This document shows, piece by piece, positions 20,774-29,093 of a stretch of DNA of 64,000 bases. Origin of the DNA: Gammaproteobacteria bacterium (GTDB taxonomy: Bacteria; Pseudomonadota; Gammaproteobacteria; Pseudomonadales; Azotimanducaceae); NCBI GenBank assembly GCA_026705345.1, contig JAPPAV010000140.1, positions 62,001-126,000 of the forward strand, written 5' to 3'. A model generated the notes under the pieces. That model searched no databases. It saw only the letters and a list, made by a program, of their open reading frames with translations, and was not told where the DNA came from. Position numbers and translations under genes: made by a program. How positions within the stretch are numbered: position 1 is the first letter of the stretch; each line of letters starts with the position of its first letter.

Positions 20774-21885
20774 GGTTCCCCCCGCTCGAGAATCACCGAT
20801 CCCGTGCCGATGCCGGTATCGCAGAACGAGAACCGGACATCGCCTACCTGTGCGGTGGACTCCCCTCGCACCTGGCGGGTCGCTTCGATCAGGTGGTTGA
20901 TACCTTGCAGATAAGCCTCCGAGAGGTGGCCTCCCGAGGTGTTGACGGGTAGGCGGCCGCTGTCGAAGTTCGTGCCGCCTTCCTCTACCAGTGGAGCGGC
21001 GTCGTCGACGAACCCGTAGTCCTCGAGGGCGAACAGTACGAACGGTCCGAAGTGGTCGTAGATCTGGATAACGTCGACGTCGCTCCGGTCAATGCCCGCC
21101 ATGTCGAACAGTCGTTTGGCGCCGCGCACTGCGGGAGATTCCTGGCCCGGCCCCGATTGCGCGGCGGCGCGAATCAACACCACGGGTTTCCCGAGTTCCC
21201 GGGCCCGGTCTGCCGAGGCAAGCACGAGCGCGCCACCTCCGTCGGTCTCCAGGCAGCAGTCGAAGAGATGGAACGGATCGACGATCAGTCGCGACGCCTG
21301 GTGTTCCTCCAAGCTCAGTGACCGATCGTAGAAGGTTGCCCGGGGATTGCGGTTGGCATGCCGGCGCTGGGCGACTGCCTGCATGCCGAAGTGTCGGCTG
21401 GTGATGCCGGTGTCGTGCATCCGTCGTCGGGCGACCATGGCCAGGCCATGTTGCGGCGTCAAGAGGCCATGGGGTTCCGTGAAAGCACCGCCACCCTGGC
21501 CGCCTTGCCCGGTCACGTCGCCGCGCCCGTAGCGTCGCCCCGAGCGCCCGTTGACGCCCCGGTAGATGACGACCACCTTGGCGAGACCGGCGTGGATCGC
21601 GGCTGCAGCATGGGCGACGAGTGGCGCCCCGACATTGCCCGCCTGGCTGATCTCGCCCCACCAGGCGAGGTCGGGAATGCCGAGATTCGCCGCCACCTCC
21701 GCCTCGGTGCTGGTATCCACCCACCACTTCATCAAGCCGTCGACCTCGCGCGGCTCGATACCGGCGTCGTCCAGTGCCGTTCGAATCGCCTGCAAGGACA
21801 ACGCCAGTTCGGTTCGCCCGCTGGCACGGGAGTAGTCGGTTTCGCCGACGCCGACGATGGCGACGGCATTGGAGAACGCAGCCAC
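20770..21885 (-). CDS. Thiolase-like protein (SCP-x/lipid-transfer type)
   Basis: 371 residues of the thiolase superfamily. GTG 21885 is chosen because it shares a base with the preceding stop (TAGTG) and yields the family N-terminus (AVAIVGVGETDYSRASGRT). Downstream features are GNVGAPLVAHAAAAIHAGLA, FHLFDCCLETDGGGALVL, IQIYDHFGP and the C-terminal PVNTSGGHLSEAY. The cysteine usual at the thiolase nucleophile position is not obvious, consistent with SCP-x-like members acting as acyl-CoA thiolases or aldolases with DUF35 partners. Confidence 0.85.
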   Translation of the reverse strand: MAAFSNAVAIVGVGETDYSRASGRTELALSLQAIRTALDDAGIEPREVDGLMKWWVDTSTEAEVAANLGIPDLAWWGEISQAGNVGAPLVAHAAAAIHAGLAKVVVIYRGVNGRSGRRYGRGDVTGQGGQGGGAFTEPHGLLTPQHGLAMVARRRMHDTGITSRHFGMQAVAQRRHANRNPRATFYDRSLSLEEHQASRLIVDPFHLFDCCLETDGGGALVLASADRARELGKPVVLIRAAAQSGPGQESPAVRGAKRLFDMAGIDRSDVDVIQIYDHFGPFVLFALEDYGFVDDAAPLVEEGGTNFDSGRLPVNTSGGHLSEAYLQGINHLIEATRQVRGESTAQVGDVRFSFCDTGIGTGSVILERGEP

Positions 21886-22310
21886 TATTGCTGCTTCACG
21901 AAGTACCCGACGACACCCCAGGATCCATCGGGTTGGCGTTGCATCGACACCGACTCGTAGATGCTCCCGGCATCCCAACTCGAACTGTAGACGACGATCG
22001 TGTATTCGCCATCCGGCGCCCCCATCGGGTTGGTCTTGTAGGTCGTGGTATTCAGTTCCCGAAATACCAAGTTGCCCAAGGGGTCCCGGGTCTCGTGGGC
22101 CTTCGTAATCCACATGTCCCGCGAGGAGATCTTGTCCCGGAACCAGGGCGCCGCCTCGTCCCAGCACTTCTCGTATTCGCCCTTGTCCATCAACGCAATC
22201 CAGGGCTTGGTGGCCTCGTAGGCGGACCTTTCGGCCTCGGGGTTGCTCTCCGAACAGGCACCGAGAAGGAGACCGACGAGCAAGGTTGCCGTACTGCGCT
22301 TCCAGCCCAT
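21885..22310 (-). CDS. DUF4019 lipoprotein
   Basis: 141 residues. ATG 22310 begins a good lipoprotein signal (LLVGLLLGAC); ATG 22337 is also in frame. The mature domain matches the DUF4019 pattern: ATKPWIALMDKGEYEKCWDEAAPWFRDKIS, RDPLGNLVFREL, DGEYTIVVYSS, and a final DGSWGVVGYFVKQQ. Role unknown; probably periplasmic face of a membrane. First gene of an operon with the thiolase-like and DUF35 genes, though a functional link is unclear. Confidence 0.8.
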   Translation of the reverse strand: MGWKRSTATLLVGLLLGACSESNPEAERSAYEATKPWIALMDKGEYEKCWDEAAPWFRDKISSRDMWITKAHETRDPLGNLVFRELNTTTYKTNPMGAPDGEYTIVVYSSSWDAGSIYESVSMQRQPDGSWGVVGYFVKQQ

Positions 22311-22545
22311 TCCGTTTCGGTTTCTCGCTTGGAGCATATCTTCAACCCGTTGAACCACATGGACCCGCACGAGGAGATCCTACCGTGCCCGCCCGTGCCG
22401 ACTATACCGACTCTCGGCAACGGGACGGGACAACGCCGCCAGATCGCTCGAACGCGCCCGCAAGGGCGCGCACTCGCGGTCTGGCCCCAGCCCCCACCGC
22501 CCCAGGGCCCGTCCCCCCCGCTACACAATCGGGCACGAAGACCGT

Positions 22546-22626
22546 ATGATGCGCGTCGCTATGAATCCGATCGGACAAACGACGGCCACGACGACAACCA
22601 CCACGACGTGTGGAGGGGCGGCCTAG
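22546..22626 (+). CDS. thrS leader peptide, threonine-rich
   Basis: 26-codon open frame (ATG 22546; ATG 22549 and 22561 also in frame) ending at TAG 22624-22626. Codons at 22579-22608 read Thr-Thr-Ala-Thr-Thr-Thr-Thr-Thr-Thr-Thr, nine threonines in ten. It lies directly upstream of the attenuator hairpin and thrS. This is the classic design of an amino-acid attenuation leader, as in thrL, with ribosome stalling on Thr codons when charged tRNA-Thr is scarce. The frame, the composition and the downstream terminator are seen; translation is inferred. The Shine-Dalgarno is weak. Confidence 0.8.
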   Translation: MMRVAMNPIGQTTATTTTTTTCGGAA

Positions 22627-22641
22627 TATCGATCGAACAAT

Positions 22642-22666
22642 GGCGGCCCACTTGAGAAGGCCGCCC
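22642..22666 (+). promoter_or_regulatory. Leader RNA hairpin between leader peptide and terminator
   Basis: GGCGGCC (22642-22648) can pair with GGCCGCC (22659-22665). The same right arm, GGCCGCCC (22659-22666), is also perfectly complementary to GGGCGGCC (22616-22623) at the end of the leader peptide frame. Two mutually exclusive pairings whose choice depends on ribosome position fit an attenuation switch, although I cannot resolve the full antiterminator. Confidence 0.55.
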
Positions 22667-22673
22667 TTCGAAG

Positions 22674-22706
22674 AACCCCGGAAGGCGACGGCCAACCGGG
22701 GTTTTT
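22674..22706 (+). terminator. Attenuator (rho-independent terminator) upstream of thrS
   Basis: Stem AACCCCGG (22674-22681) with CCGGGGTT (22696-22703), an inner stem GGC/GCC with loop GACG, and a T run at 22702-22706. It lies only 20 bases before thrS and after the Thr-rich leader peptide, so it should stop transcription when threonyl-tRNA is plentiful. Confidence 0.85.
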
Positions 22707-22725
22707 GTTGCACGCTCGAGAAGAC

Positions 22726-24570
22726 ATGAAGGGACTGGCCATGCGCAACCTAGAGGAATCCAAAGGCGATGATCGGCTCTACCGGGTCCGGCACAGTCTC
22801 GCCCATGTCCTGGCCCAGGCCGTGCTCGAGATGCGCGAAGGTTCGACCCTCGGCTTCGGCCCGCCGATCGAGGACGGTTTCTACTACGACTTCATCCTGA
22901 CCGAGCCGCTCACCGAAGCCGACTTCCCCGAACTCGAGCGGCGCATGAAGAAGATCCTCAAGAAGGGTCAGCGTTTCTACCAAGAGGAGGTCTCGCTCGA
23001 CGACGCCTTCGCCCGCCTCGACGAGATGCGCGAACCCTACAAGCGCGAGTACGCCCAGGAACTCGTGGAGAGGAACAGCCTCGACACCCTGTCCTTCTAC
23101 CGCAACGGACCGTTCCTCGACATGTGCGAAGGACCTCACGTCGAGACCACCCGGGAGATCGCCCGGGACGCCTTCAAACTCCGCAGCGTCGCCGGTGCGT
23201 ACTGGCGGGGCGACTCGGACAACGTGATGATGACCCGCATCTACGCATGGGCCTTCGCCGACAAGGCGGCGCTCGACGAAGCCGTTACGGCCTTCGAACT
23301 CGCCCAGGAACGTGACCACAAGAAGCTCGGGCGGGAGCTTGACCTGTTCACATTCGACGACGAGATCGGCCGTGGCCTGCCGCTCTGGATGCCCCACGGC
23401 ACCGTGGTTCGAGACGAGTTGGAGAAACTCGCCGTCGAACTCGAATTCAAGGCCGGCTACGAACGCGTCGCCACCCCGCACATCGCCAAAGGCAGCCTCT
23501 ACGAGCAGACCGGACACCTCGAGCACTACAAGGAGAGCATGTACCCGCCCATGGAGGTCGTCGAGGAGACCGCGGACGGCAGTTCCATTCGCGAGAGCTA
23601 CATGCTGAAACCGATGAACTGCCCGCACCACCACAAGATCTACGCCGCGCGCCTCAGAAGCTACCGCGAACTGCCGCTGCGGCTCGCCGAGTACGGCCAA
23701 GTCTACCGGTGGGAGGCATCCGGGGCCGTGTCGGGTCTCGCCCGCGTCCGCATGTTGTCCATGAACGACGCCCACATCTACTGCACCGAGGAACAGACCA
23801 AGGAGGTGTTCCGCGAAGTGATCGCCGAGTACGACGAGGCGTACCGCATTCTGGGCCTCAAGGAGTACACCATCCGCCTGTCGCGGTGGGATCCCGATGA
23901 TCCCAAGGGTCGCGAGAAGTACGTCGACGCGCCGGACGACTGGGCGCGAACAGAAGCCATCATCGCGAGCCTGCTCGACGAGATGGGCATCGACTACGAG
24001 GACGGACCCGGCGAAGCGGCGTTCTACGGTCCGAAGCTCGACGTCATGTTCCGCACCGTCACCGGCAAGGTCGAACAGCTTTCCACCGTTCAGCTCGACT
24101 TCGCGGTCCCGGGTAGGCTCGGCCTCACCTATGTCGGGGACGATGGTGCCGAGCACACCCCGTACTGCGTCCACCGGGCTCCCCTGAGTACGCATGAACG
24201 GATGGTGGCGCTCCTAATCGAGCATTTCGGCGGCGCTTTCCCGACCTGGCTCGCGCCGGTTCAGGTCCAGGTGATCACCGTGTCCGAGCACTTCCACGAC
24301 TACGCTTCGGGACTCGTCCGGAAGATGCGGGCCAACTTCGTGCGCGCCGAACTCGCTTCCGAGAGCGATACGGTCTCGAAGAAGATCCGCGATGCCACAA
24401 CGCGCAAGATTCCGAACCTGTTGATCGTCGGCGAACGCGAAGCGGCGGCCGGAACCGTGACCCTGCGTCGCTACGGTATCCGGCAGCAGTCCACCATGCC
24501 CTTTGGGGAATTCGAGATCGCGCTCGCGAAGACCATCAAAAGTCGCGCCCTCGAGTTCGCGGTGGACTGA
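22726..24570 (+). CDS. thrS: Threonine--tRNA ligase lacking the TGS domain
   Basis: Charges tRNA-Thr. 614 residues from ATG 22726 (ATG 22741, with AAGGGA upstream, is an alternative). Against E. coli ThrRS the N-terminal TGS domain is absent: the protein begins at once with the editing domain (HSLAHVLAQAV, HxxxH at H23/H27; FYYDF). The class II core follows with the MNCPHHHKIYAARLRSYRELPLRLAEYG region, a motif 2 that reads YRWEASGAVSGLARVR rather than RNEPSG, and MNDAHIYCTEEQ, then the anticodon-binding domain (PVQVQVITVSE...). It is not linked to infC-rpmI-rplT as in many gammaproteobacteria. Regulated by an attenuator. A specialised or transferred ThrRS type is possible. Confidence 0.95.
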   Translation: MKGLAMRNLEESKGDDRLYRVRHSLAHVLAQAVLEMREGSTLGFGPPIEDGFYYDFILTEPLTEADFPELERRMKKILKKGQRFYQEEVSLDDAFARLDEMREPYKREYAQELVERNSLDTLSFYRNGPFLDMCEGPHVETTREIARDAFKLRSVAGAYWRGDSDNVMMTRIYAWAFADKAALDEAVTAFELAQERDHKKLGRELDLFTFDDEIGRGLPLWMPHGTVVRDELEKLAVELEFKAGYERVATPHIAKGSLYEQTGHLEHYKESMYPPMEVVEETADGSSIRESYMLKPMNCPHHHKIYAARLRSYRELPLRLAEYGQVYRWEASGAVSGLARVRMLSMNDAHIYCTEEQTKEVFREVIAEYDEAYRILGLKEYTIRLSRWDPDDPKGREKYVDAPDDWARTEAIIASLLDEMGIDYEDGPGEAAFYGPKLDVMFRTVTGKVEQLSTVQLDFAVPGRLGLTYVGDDGAEHTPYCVHRAPLSTHERMVALLIEHFGGAFPTWLAPVQVQVITVSEHFHDYASGLVRKMRANFVRAELASESDTVSKKIRDATTRKIPNLLIVGEREAAAGTVTLRRYGIRQQSTMPFGEFEIALAKTIKSRALEFAVD

Positions 24571-24613
24571 AGTCGCCGTCGCCCGCGCCGAGCATACCCG
24601 TTTGCTGAACAAC

Positions 24614-24638
24614 GGGACGGGACAAGCCCGTCCCCTAC
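24614..24638 (-). repeat. Dispersed palindromic repeat, copy 4, overlapping the prc stop
   Basis: Consensus unit with arms GGGACGGG/CCCGTCCC, in reverse orientation. Its GTAG end supplies the TAG stop codon of prc (24635-24637). It also separates the convergent ends of thrS and prc and could act as a bidirectional mRNA end hairpin. Confidence 0.88.
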
Positions 24639-26761
24639 TGCACGGTGGCCTTCGCGCTGCCGTCGGCCAGGGCTATTCCATGCGACAGGTCAAGGTAGTC
24701 CACGAGGATGTTGGCGGTCTCCTGCACGAGAACGTCCTCCGCGGGATTCTCCGGATCGTAGATCGCCAGCATCGCTAGCTGCGGGTCGCCCAATTCCTCA
24801 AAGCTCGCGACGGGTTCCTTGCCCTTGGCGACCAGGAGTTCGTTCTCCAGTCGCAGTGCCCGGGCGTCGTCCGCAGCCTTCTCCGCCAACCGCGTCTCCT
24901 CGGAAAGCGACACTTTGGTGCGGGCCTGCAACCCTTCCAGGTACTCGCCCCTCGCACGGAGGTAGGCAAAGTCCGGATCATTCGCGACACGTTCCTCGTG
25001 GCGACGTTGCAACGCATCGACATGCGTGCCAAACCGTTGCGCCGACGGGTGACGGATCGGCGCCACGTCGGACCCCCGTCCACCGATGGCGCCGCCATCC
25101 CAGCGGTCCCGGTGCAAAAGGTCGGTCGGTGCCGGGTATTCGATATCGGGGATGATTCCGTTGTAGTGGGTGCTGGCTCCGGAAATCCGGTAGAACTTGC
25201 GCTCCGTTACCTTCAACTGGCCCCGGCCCCGTGGAAGTTCGACCAGTGTCTGCACGGTGCCCTTGCCGAATGTGCGGCTGCCGACGACCACGCCGAGGTC
25301 GTAATCCTGGATCGCGCCAGCGAAGATCTCGGAGGCGGACGCGGAGCCACGGTTCACCATGACCGCCAACGGACCGTCCCACACCGCGGCACCGTCGTCG
25401 TCGCCAAGTACGCGGGTACTGCCACGCAGGCTCTTGACCTGGACGACCGGACCCGAGTCCACGAACAATCCCGTCAACTCGACGGCTTCCTGAAGGGAGC
25501 CACCTCCATTGTGGCGCAGGTCGATGATGAGCGCGTCCATGCCCTCGGCTTTCAGTTCCTCGATCAGCTTGGCGACGTCCCGGGTGGTGCTCTTGTAGCT
25601 CCGGTCGCCCTTCTCCATGGCTCGGAAGTCGGCGTAGAACGTGGGCACCACCACCACGCCAACACGGTGCTCGCGGCCGTCGCGGCTCATCGTGAGCAGA
25701 GACCTGCTGGCCGACTGGTCGACGAGATTGACCGACTCCCGCACGATCTCGACAACGCGCAAGTCCTCCTCCTTGGCACCCGTGGGAATGACTTTGAGGC
25801 GAACCCGCGAACCCTTGGGGCCGCGTATCAACTGCACGACGTCGTCTGAACGCCGGCCGATGATATCCACGAACGGCTGCCGGTTCTGGCTCACCGCGAC
25901 AATGCGATCGCCCGGCTGCAACTCGCCGCCCTTCTCGGCCGGTCCGCCCTTGACCAGGCTACGAACGACCGTGTACTCGTCCTCGGTACCCAGGACGGCG
26001 CCGATACCCTGCAGGGACAACGACATGAAGATGCCGAAGTCCTCCGAATCCCGGGGCGAGAAATACTGCGTGTGTTCGTCGTAGGTCAGGGCAAATGCGT
26101 TGACGAACCGCTGGAAGACATCCTCGCTGCGTGTCTGTCGGATGGTTCGGGCACGATTCTGACCGCGCTTGGCCAACGCTTCGCCGATCGCCTCGAACGA
26201 CTCGCCCGCGAGCTTGCCCGAGAGCGCCCTGCTCTTCAGGTCCAATCGCCAAAGATCCTCCAAGGCTTCCCGGGAGTCGGGCCAGGGAGCATCGGTTCGG
26301 TCGACGTCGATCGACTCGTCCAACGTGAAGTCGATCAGGCCCACGCCGCGTTGGATGAGTTTGGCCTCGTATTCGATGCGTTCCAGCGCGCGCTGACGGT
26401 AGCGGTTGTAGATAGCGAACGCGGGTTCGACGTCGCCCTCGTTGAGTGCATCGTCGAGTTGGTAGCGATAGTTCTCGAACTCGGCGATGTCGTCCGTCAG
26501 GAAGTGCAGGCGCCGCGGATCGAGAAAGTCGAGGTAGTTGTCGAAGGTCTGGCTAGACACCTCGTCGGTGAGCCCCTTCTTGACGAAGTGCCCATCGCGC
26601 AGCCGATCCACGATGTCTACGCTGGTCTGACGGTGGCTCGGCAACGGTGCGAGTCCCTGCCAATCATCGGGCCGAATTCCCGTGTCGGCGACCGCCGTCG
26701 CAGCGAAGGCGGCGAGTGCAATGCCGGTCGCAGTCCGGGAACCAAAGATGCGTCGCGTCAT
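24635..26761 (-). CDS. prc: Carboxy-terminal processing (tail-specific) protease Prc
   Basis: Periplasmic S41 serine protease that trims or degrades proteins with suitable C-termini and controls peptidoglycan hydrolases. 708 residues from ATG 26761, which has AGGA upstream and yields a signal peptide ending in ATAVADTG. Long N-terminal helical domain, PDZ domain (LGTEDEYTVVRSLVKGGPAEKGGELQPGDRI), then the protease core with Ser in NRGSASASEIFAGAI and Lys in RTFGKGTVQ, and the DUF3340-like C-terminal domain. Length and order match gammaproteobacterial Prc. The last codons run into a dispersed repeat that provides the stop. Confidence 0.95.
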   Translation of the reverse strand: MTRRIFGSRTATGIALAAFAATAVADTGIRPDDWQGLAPLPSHRQTSVDIVDRLRDGHFVKKGLTDEVSSQTFDNYLDFLDPRRLHFLTDDIAEFENYRYQLDDALNEGDVEPAFAIYNRYRQRALERIEYEAKLIQRGVGLIDFTLDESIDVDRTDAPWPDSREALEDLWRLDLKSRALSGKLAGESFEAIGEALAKRGQNRARTIRQTRSEDVFQRFVNAFALTYDEHTQYFSPRDSEDFGIFMSLSLQGIGAVLGTEDEYTVVRSLVKGGPAEKGGELQPGDRIVAVSQNRQPFVDIIGRRSDDVVQLIRGPKGSRVRLKVIPTGAKEEDLRVVEIVRESVNLVDQSASRSLLTMSRDGREHRVGVVVVPTFYADFRAMEKGDRSYKSTTRDVAKLIEELKAEGMDALIIDLRHNGGGSLQEAVELTGLFVDSGPVVQVKSLRGSTRVLGDDDGAAVWDGPLAVMVNRGSASASEIFAGAIQDYDLGVVVGSRTFGKGTVQTLVELPRGRGQLKVTERKFYRISGASTHYNGIIPDIEYPAPTDLLHRDRWDGGAIGGRGSDVAPIRHPSAQRFGTHVDALQRRHEERVANDPDFAYLRARGEYLEGLQARTKVSLSEETRLAEKAADDARALRLENELLVAKGKEPVASFEELGDPQLAMLAIYDPENPAEDVLVQETANILVDYLDLSHGIALADGSAKATVQ

Positions 26762-26985
26762 GGATTTCCTGCCCTGTGCTCGTTCACGCACACCGGTGAG
26801 TGGCGCACGGGTGTGCGAATGTAACCCATGCGTCCGGGGACGGCCACTAGCACGGGCGGCACGGGCCGTTGGTGCAAGGTCACGGGGAGGGCGCGCCCTG
26901 CGCGGGCGCGATAGCCTCGCCCCGACAGCGTTACCGCCGTTGGCGTAGAATCCGCCGGCTTGTGAGACCAAAGGACACCGACCGT

Positions 26986-27444
26986 ATGAAACGCCCGGCA
27001 TCGAATCCACTGCCGATTTGGTCCTTCGCCGCGGTACTGGCCGTTTCCCTAGCGGGATGTGCGCCCGATGGCGCGTCGACCGACTCCCCGAAGGCGGAAC
27101 CGGTGGTCGTCACGACGGACTCCGGCTTGCAGTACGAAGTCCTGAAATCCGGCAACGGCGCGACCCCCGGACCCACCGACACCGTGACGACCCACTACCA
27201 CGGCACGTTCGTCGATGGCCGGGTCTTCGATAGTTCCGTCGAACGCGGCGTTCCCGCGTCGTTTCGGGTCGACGGCGTCATTAAAGGCTGGACCGAAGCC
27301 CTGCAGTTGATGAAGGTCGGCGACAAGTGGAAGATCGTCTGCCCTCCCGATTTGGCATACGGGGAGCGGGGCCGGTCCGGCATACCGCCAAACTCGACGC
27401 TCACCTTCGAGATCGAACTACTCGACGTCCAGCCGAGCGGCTGA
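26986..27444 (+). CDS. FKBP-type peptidyl-prolyl isomerase lipoprotein
   Basis: 152 residues. ATG 26986 starts a lipoprotein signal with lipobox SLAGC. The single FKBP domain follows: SGLQYEVLKSGNG, VTTHYHGTFVDGRVFDSS, GVIKGWTEALQLMKVGDKWKIVCPPDLAYGERG and GIPPNSTLTFEIELLDV. Catalyses prolyl cis-trans isomerisation of envelope proteins; lipid anchoring suggests action at the inner or outer membrane in the periplasm. Divergent from prc, another envelope protein quality-control gene. Confidence 0.93.
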   Translation: MKRPASNPLPIWSFAAVLAVSLAGCAPDGASTDSPKAEPVVVTTDSGLQYEVLKSGNGATPGPTDTVTTHYHGTFVDGRVFDSSVERGVPASFRVDGVIKGWTEALQLMKVGDKWKIVCPPDLAYGERGRSGIPPNSTLTFEIELLDVQPSG

Positions 27445-27534
27445 CCGCGCCTCGACAGGGGAACCGATGACGCATCGCGCCACGCGCACCCGCCGTCGTC
27501 CCGGACGCGTCCGGGTGTCTGGATAGACCGGATC

Positions 27535-27732
27535 ATGGCGCTCGCCCGCACGGTCGTGCTCGGCTGCATAGCCGCCGCACTGGGCATCTGGTGGCTCGGT
27601 CGCGCCTACGAGGTGGATAGCGAAGAAATGCTCGGCTATCTCTGGTCGAGCATCGCGTTCGTCGCACTGATGGCGATTCTCGGCATTGCCGGTGCGGCCG
27701 CGCTGCGGCTAGTCCGGCGGCGCCGCAAGTAG
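27535..27732 (+). CDS. Small two-helix membrane protein
   Basis: 65 residues with two predicted transmembrane helices (TVVLGCIAAALGIWWLG; SSIAFVALMAILGIAGAAAL) and a basic C-terminal tail (RLVRRRRK), so the loop is likely periplasmic. No family recognised. It lies 90 bases after the FKBP gene and ends just before a dispersed repeat. Composition and codon use are like its neighbours, which supports a real gene. Confidence 0.55.
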   Translation: MALARTVVLGCIAAALGIWWLGRAYEVDSEEMLGYLWSSIAFVALMAILGIAGAAALRLVRRRRK

Positions 27733-27735
27733 GAC

Positions 27736-27760
27736 GGGACGGGACAAGCCCGTCCCCTAC
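27736..27760 (-). repeat. Dispersed palindromic repeat, copy 5
   Basis: Exact consensus unit with arms GGGACGGG/CCCGTCCC and CCCCTAC end, three bases after the stop of the small membrane protein and ten before the end of convergent lepB. Confidence 0.9.
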
Positions 27761-27770
27761 GGGGCTCGCC

Positions 27771-28586
27771 TCATTGGAGGCCCGTAAAGAACCGTCCGAA
27801 ACGCGGCCGATAGTAGTTTTCCGTGTCGACGGAGAACGCCACGGCGTGGGCGCGGCCGTAGATGCTTCGCCGGTCCACGAACCCGATCACCCGGGAGTCG
27901 CTGGAATTGTCCCGGTTGTCGCCCATCATCCAGTACTTCCCTTCGGGAACGGTAAAGGCCGGAAACGTCGAGCAGGCGCCCAAGTCCGCGCATCGGCAAA
28001 TGGCCTTTGCGAGCGACGCCGCACCCGCCGCGCGGCCCACGTAGCGCTCGCAATTGCGGGTTGGCGGCCCGAGCAGCCGAGACAGTATGACCTCGTGGGG
28101 ATCTTGAGCCCCGGGGCGACCATCGAGCATCACCACGCGGGTCGTGCCCAGCACCGACTCGCGGTAGAACCGATGCCGCCCGGTGTCCTCTATGGGCAGC
28201 GCACCGATCTCGCCATCATCCAAAGGCGCATAGCCGGCTGCTTCCCCGTTGATCATCAACCGGTTGCGGTTCCATTCCACCCGATCACCGGGCACGGCAA
28301 CCACGCGTTTGATGAAAAGCCGTCCATCCACGGGGTTATCGAAGGTCACGACGTCGCCGCGGGCGGGGTCCGCCCAGTCGGCAACGCGCACGGTGGTGAA
28401 GGGCACCCGAAGATCCCAGGCCAGCTTGTCGACCACGATACGGTCGCCATCGAGAATGCCCGGTTTCATGCTGCCGCTCGGAACCTGGTTCCAGTCGGCC
28501 ACGGCGGACCGGAACAGGATCATCACGGCGAAGAACACCAACAGACCCCGCCAGTCCCGCCAGAATTTCAAAAGTCGATCACTCAT
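27771..28586 (-). CDS. lepB: Signal peptidase I
   Basis: Inner-membrane serine-lysine protease that removes Sec and Tat signal peptides. 271 residues. One N-terminal helix (LLVFFAVMILFRSAVA) is followed by catalytic Ser39 in PSGSMKP and Lys93 in FIKRVVAVPGD, with box E GDNRDNSSDSR near the C-terminus. E. coli LepB has two N-terminal helices; here only one is present. A four-Cys insert (NCERY, ICRCADLGACS) lies in the non-catalytic domain. It is not linked to lepA or rnc as is often the case. Confidence 0.95.
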   Translation of the reverse strand: MSDRLLKFWRDWRGLLVFFAVMILFRSAVADWNQVPSGSMKPGILDGDRIVVDKLAWDLRVPFTTVRVADWADPARGDVVTFDNPVDGRLFIKRVVAVPGDRVEWNRNRLMINGEAAGYAPLDDGEIGALPIEDTGRHRFYRESVLGTTRVVMLDGRPGAQDPHEVILSRLLGPPTRNCERYVGRAAGAASLAKAICRCADLGACSTFPAFTVPEGKYWMMGDNRDNSSDSRVIGFVDRRSIYGRAHAVAFSVDTENYYRPRFGRFFTGLQ

Positions 28587-28703
28587 GGGGGGCGGATTTA
28601 ATCGAAGCGCCGTGGGAAGCGCAACACGGTCGTCAGTAATCGAACGTCACGTCACGTTCACCCACATACCGGTTGCAAACCACACCGGCGGCACTTAGAG
28701 TGC

Positions 28704-28714
28704 CATATTATGTC
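28704..28714. promoter_or_regulatory. CATATTATGTC motif at the speD start, shared with 32866-32878
   Basis: AT-rich 11-base sequence overlapping the speD start codon. It is the exact reverse complement of the first 11 bases of the palindrome GACATAATATGTC upstream of the DUF2170/PspA genes. It is preceded by another inverted repeat, GGCACT-TAG-AGTGCC (28690-28704). Possible common operator. Confidence 0.4.
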
Positions 28715-29093
28715 AACGGTTTCCCCGAGCCGGTCCACCGTTCCCTTCGCTGGACGGCACCTGTTGATCGAATGTTTCGGGGCCCACGCCAACCTCGACG
28801 CCAACGCGCTCGAGACCTTGCTGAAGGACTCGGCCATGGCCGGCGGCGCCACGGTCCTCTCCTGTCACCTGCACGGGTTCGGCAAGGGCGGCGGCGTCAC
28901 CGGCGTGGCCCTGCTCGCGGAGTCCCACATCACCGTCCACACCTGGCCCGAACGCGGCTACGCCGCCTTCGACGTGTTCATGTGCGGCAACTGCGAAGCC
29001 ATGCGAGCCGCCAAGGTCATCGAAGAGGCCGTACCCGGCGCGGTCGTCGACATCCAAACGGTAAACCGACCCAGTCCAGGAGTGCAGTCGTGA
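28710..29093 (+). CDS. speD: S-adenosylmethionine decarboxylase (SpeD, class 1B)
   Basis: Makes decarboxylated AdoMet, the aminopropyl donor for polyamine synthesis. 127-residue proenzyme of the short bacterial/archaeal type that cleaves itself to form a pyruvoyl group at Ser72 in LLAESHITVHTWPE; His77 and Cys92 occupy the positions of the processing and catalytic residues of the Thermotoga enzyme. No good Shine-Dalgarno precedes ATG 28710. It opens a long same-strand set of genes and overlaps the next by four bases (GTGA). Confidence 0.93.
   Translation: MSTVSPSRSTVPFAGRHLLIECFGAHANLDANALETLLKDSAMAGGATVLSCHLHGFGKGGGVTGVALLAESHITVHTWPERGYAAFDVFMCGNCEAMRAAKVIEEAVPGAVVDIQTVNRPSPGVQS

Noticed and set aside
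22420..22526. Tenth copy of the dispersed repeat upstream of the thrS leader
   Set aside because: Only one arm (GGGACGGGACAA) is recognisable and the other side is too degenerate to claim.
28690..28703. Sigma-54-like GG-N10-GC element upstream of speD
   Set aside because: The -12 GC would lie only six bases before the start codon, putting transcription inside the gene. It is better described as part of an inverted repeat.
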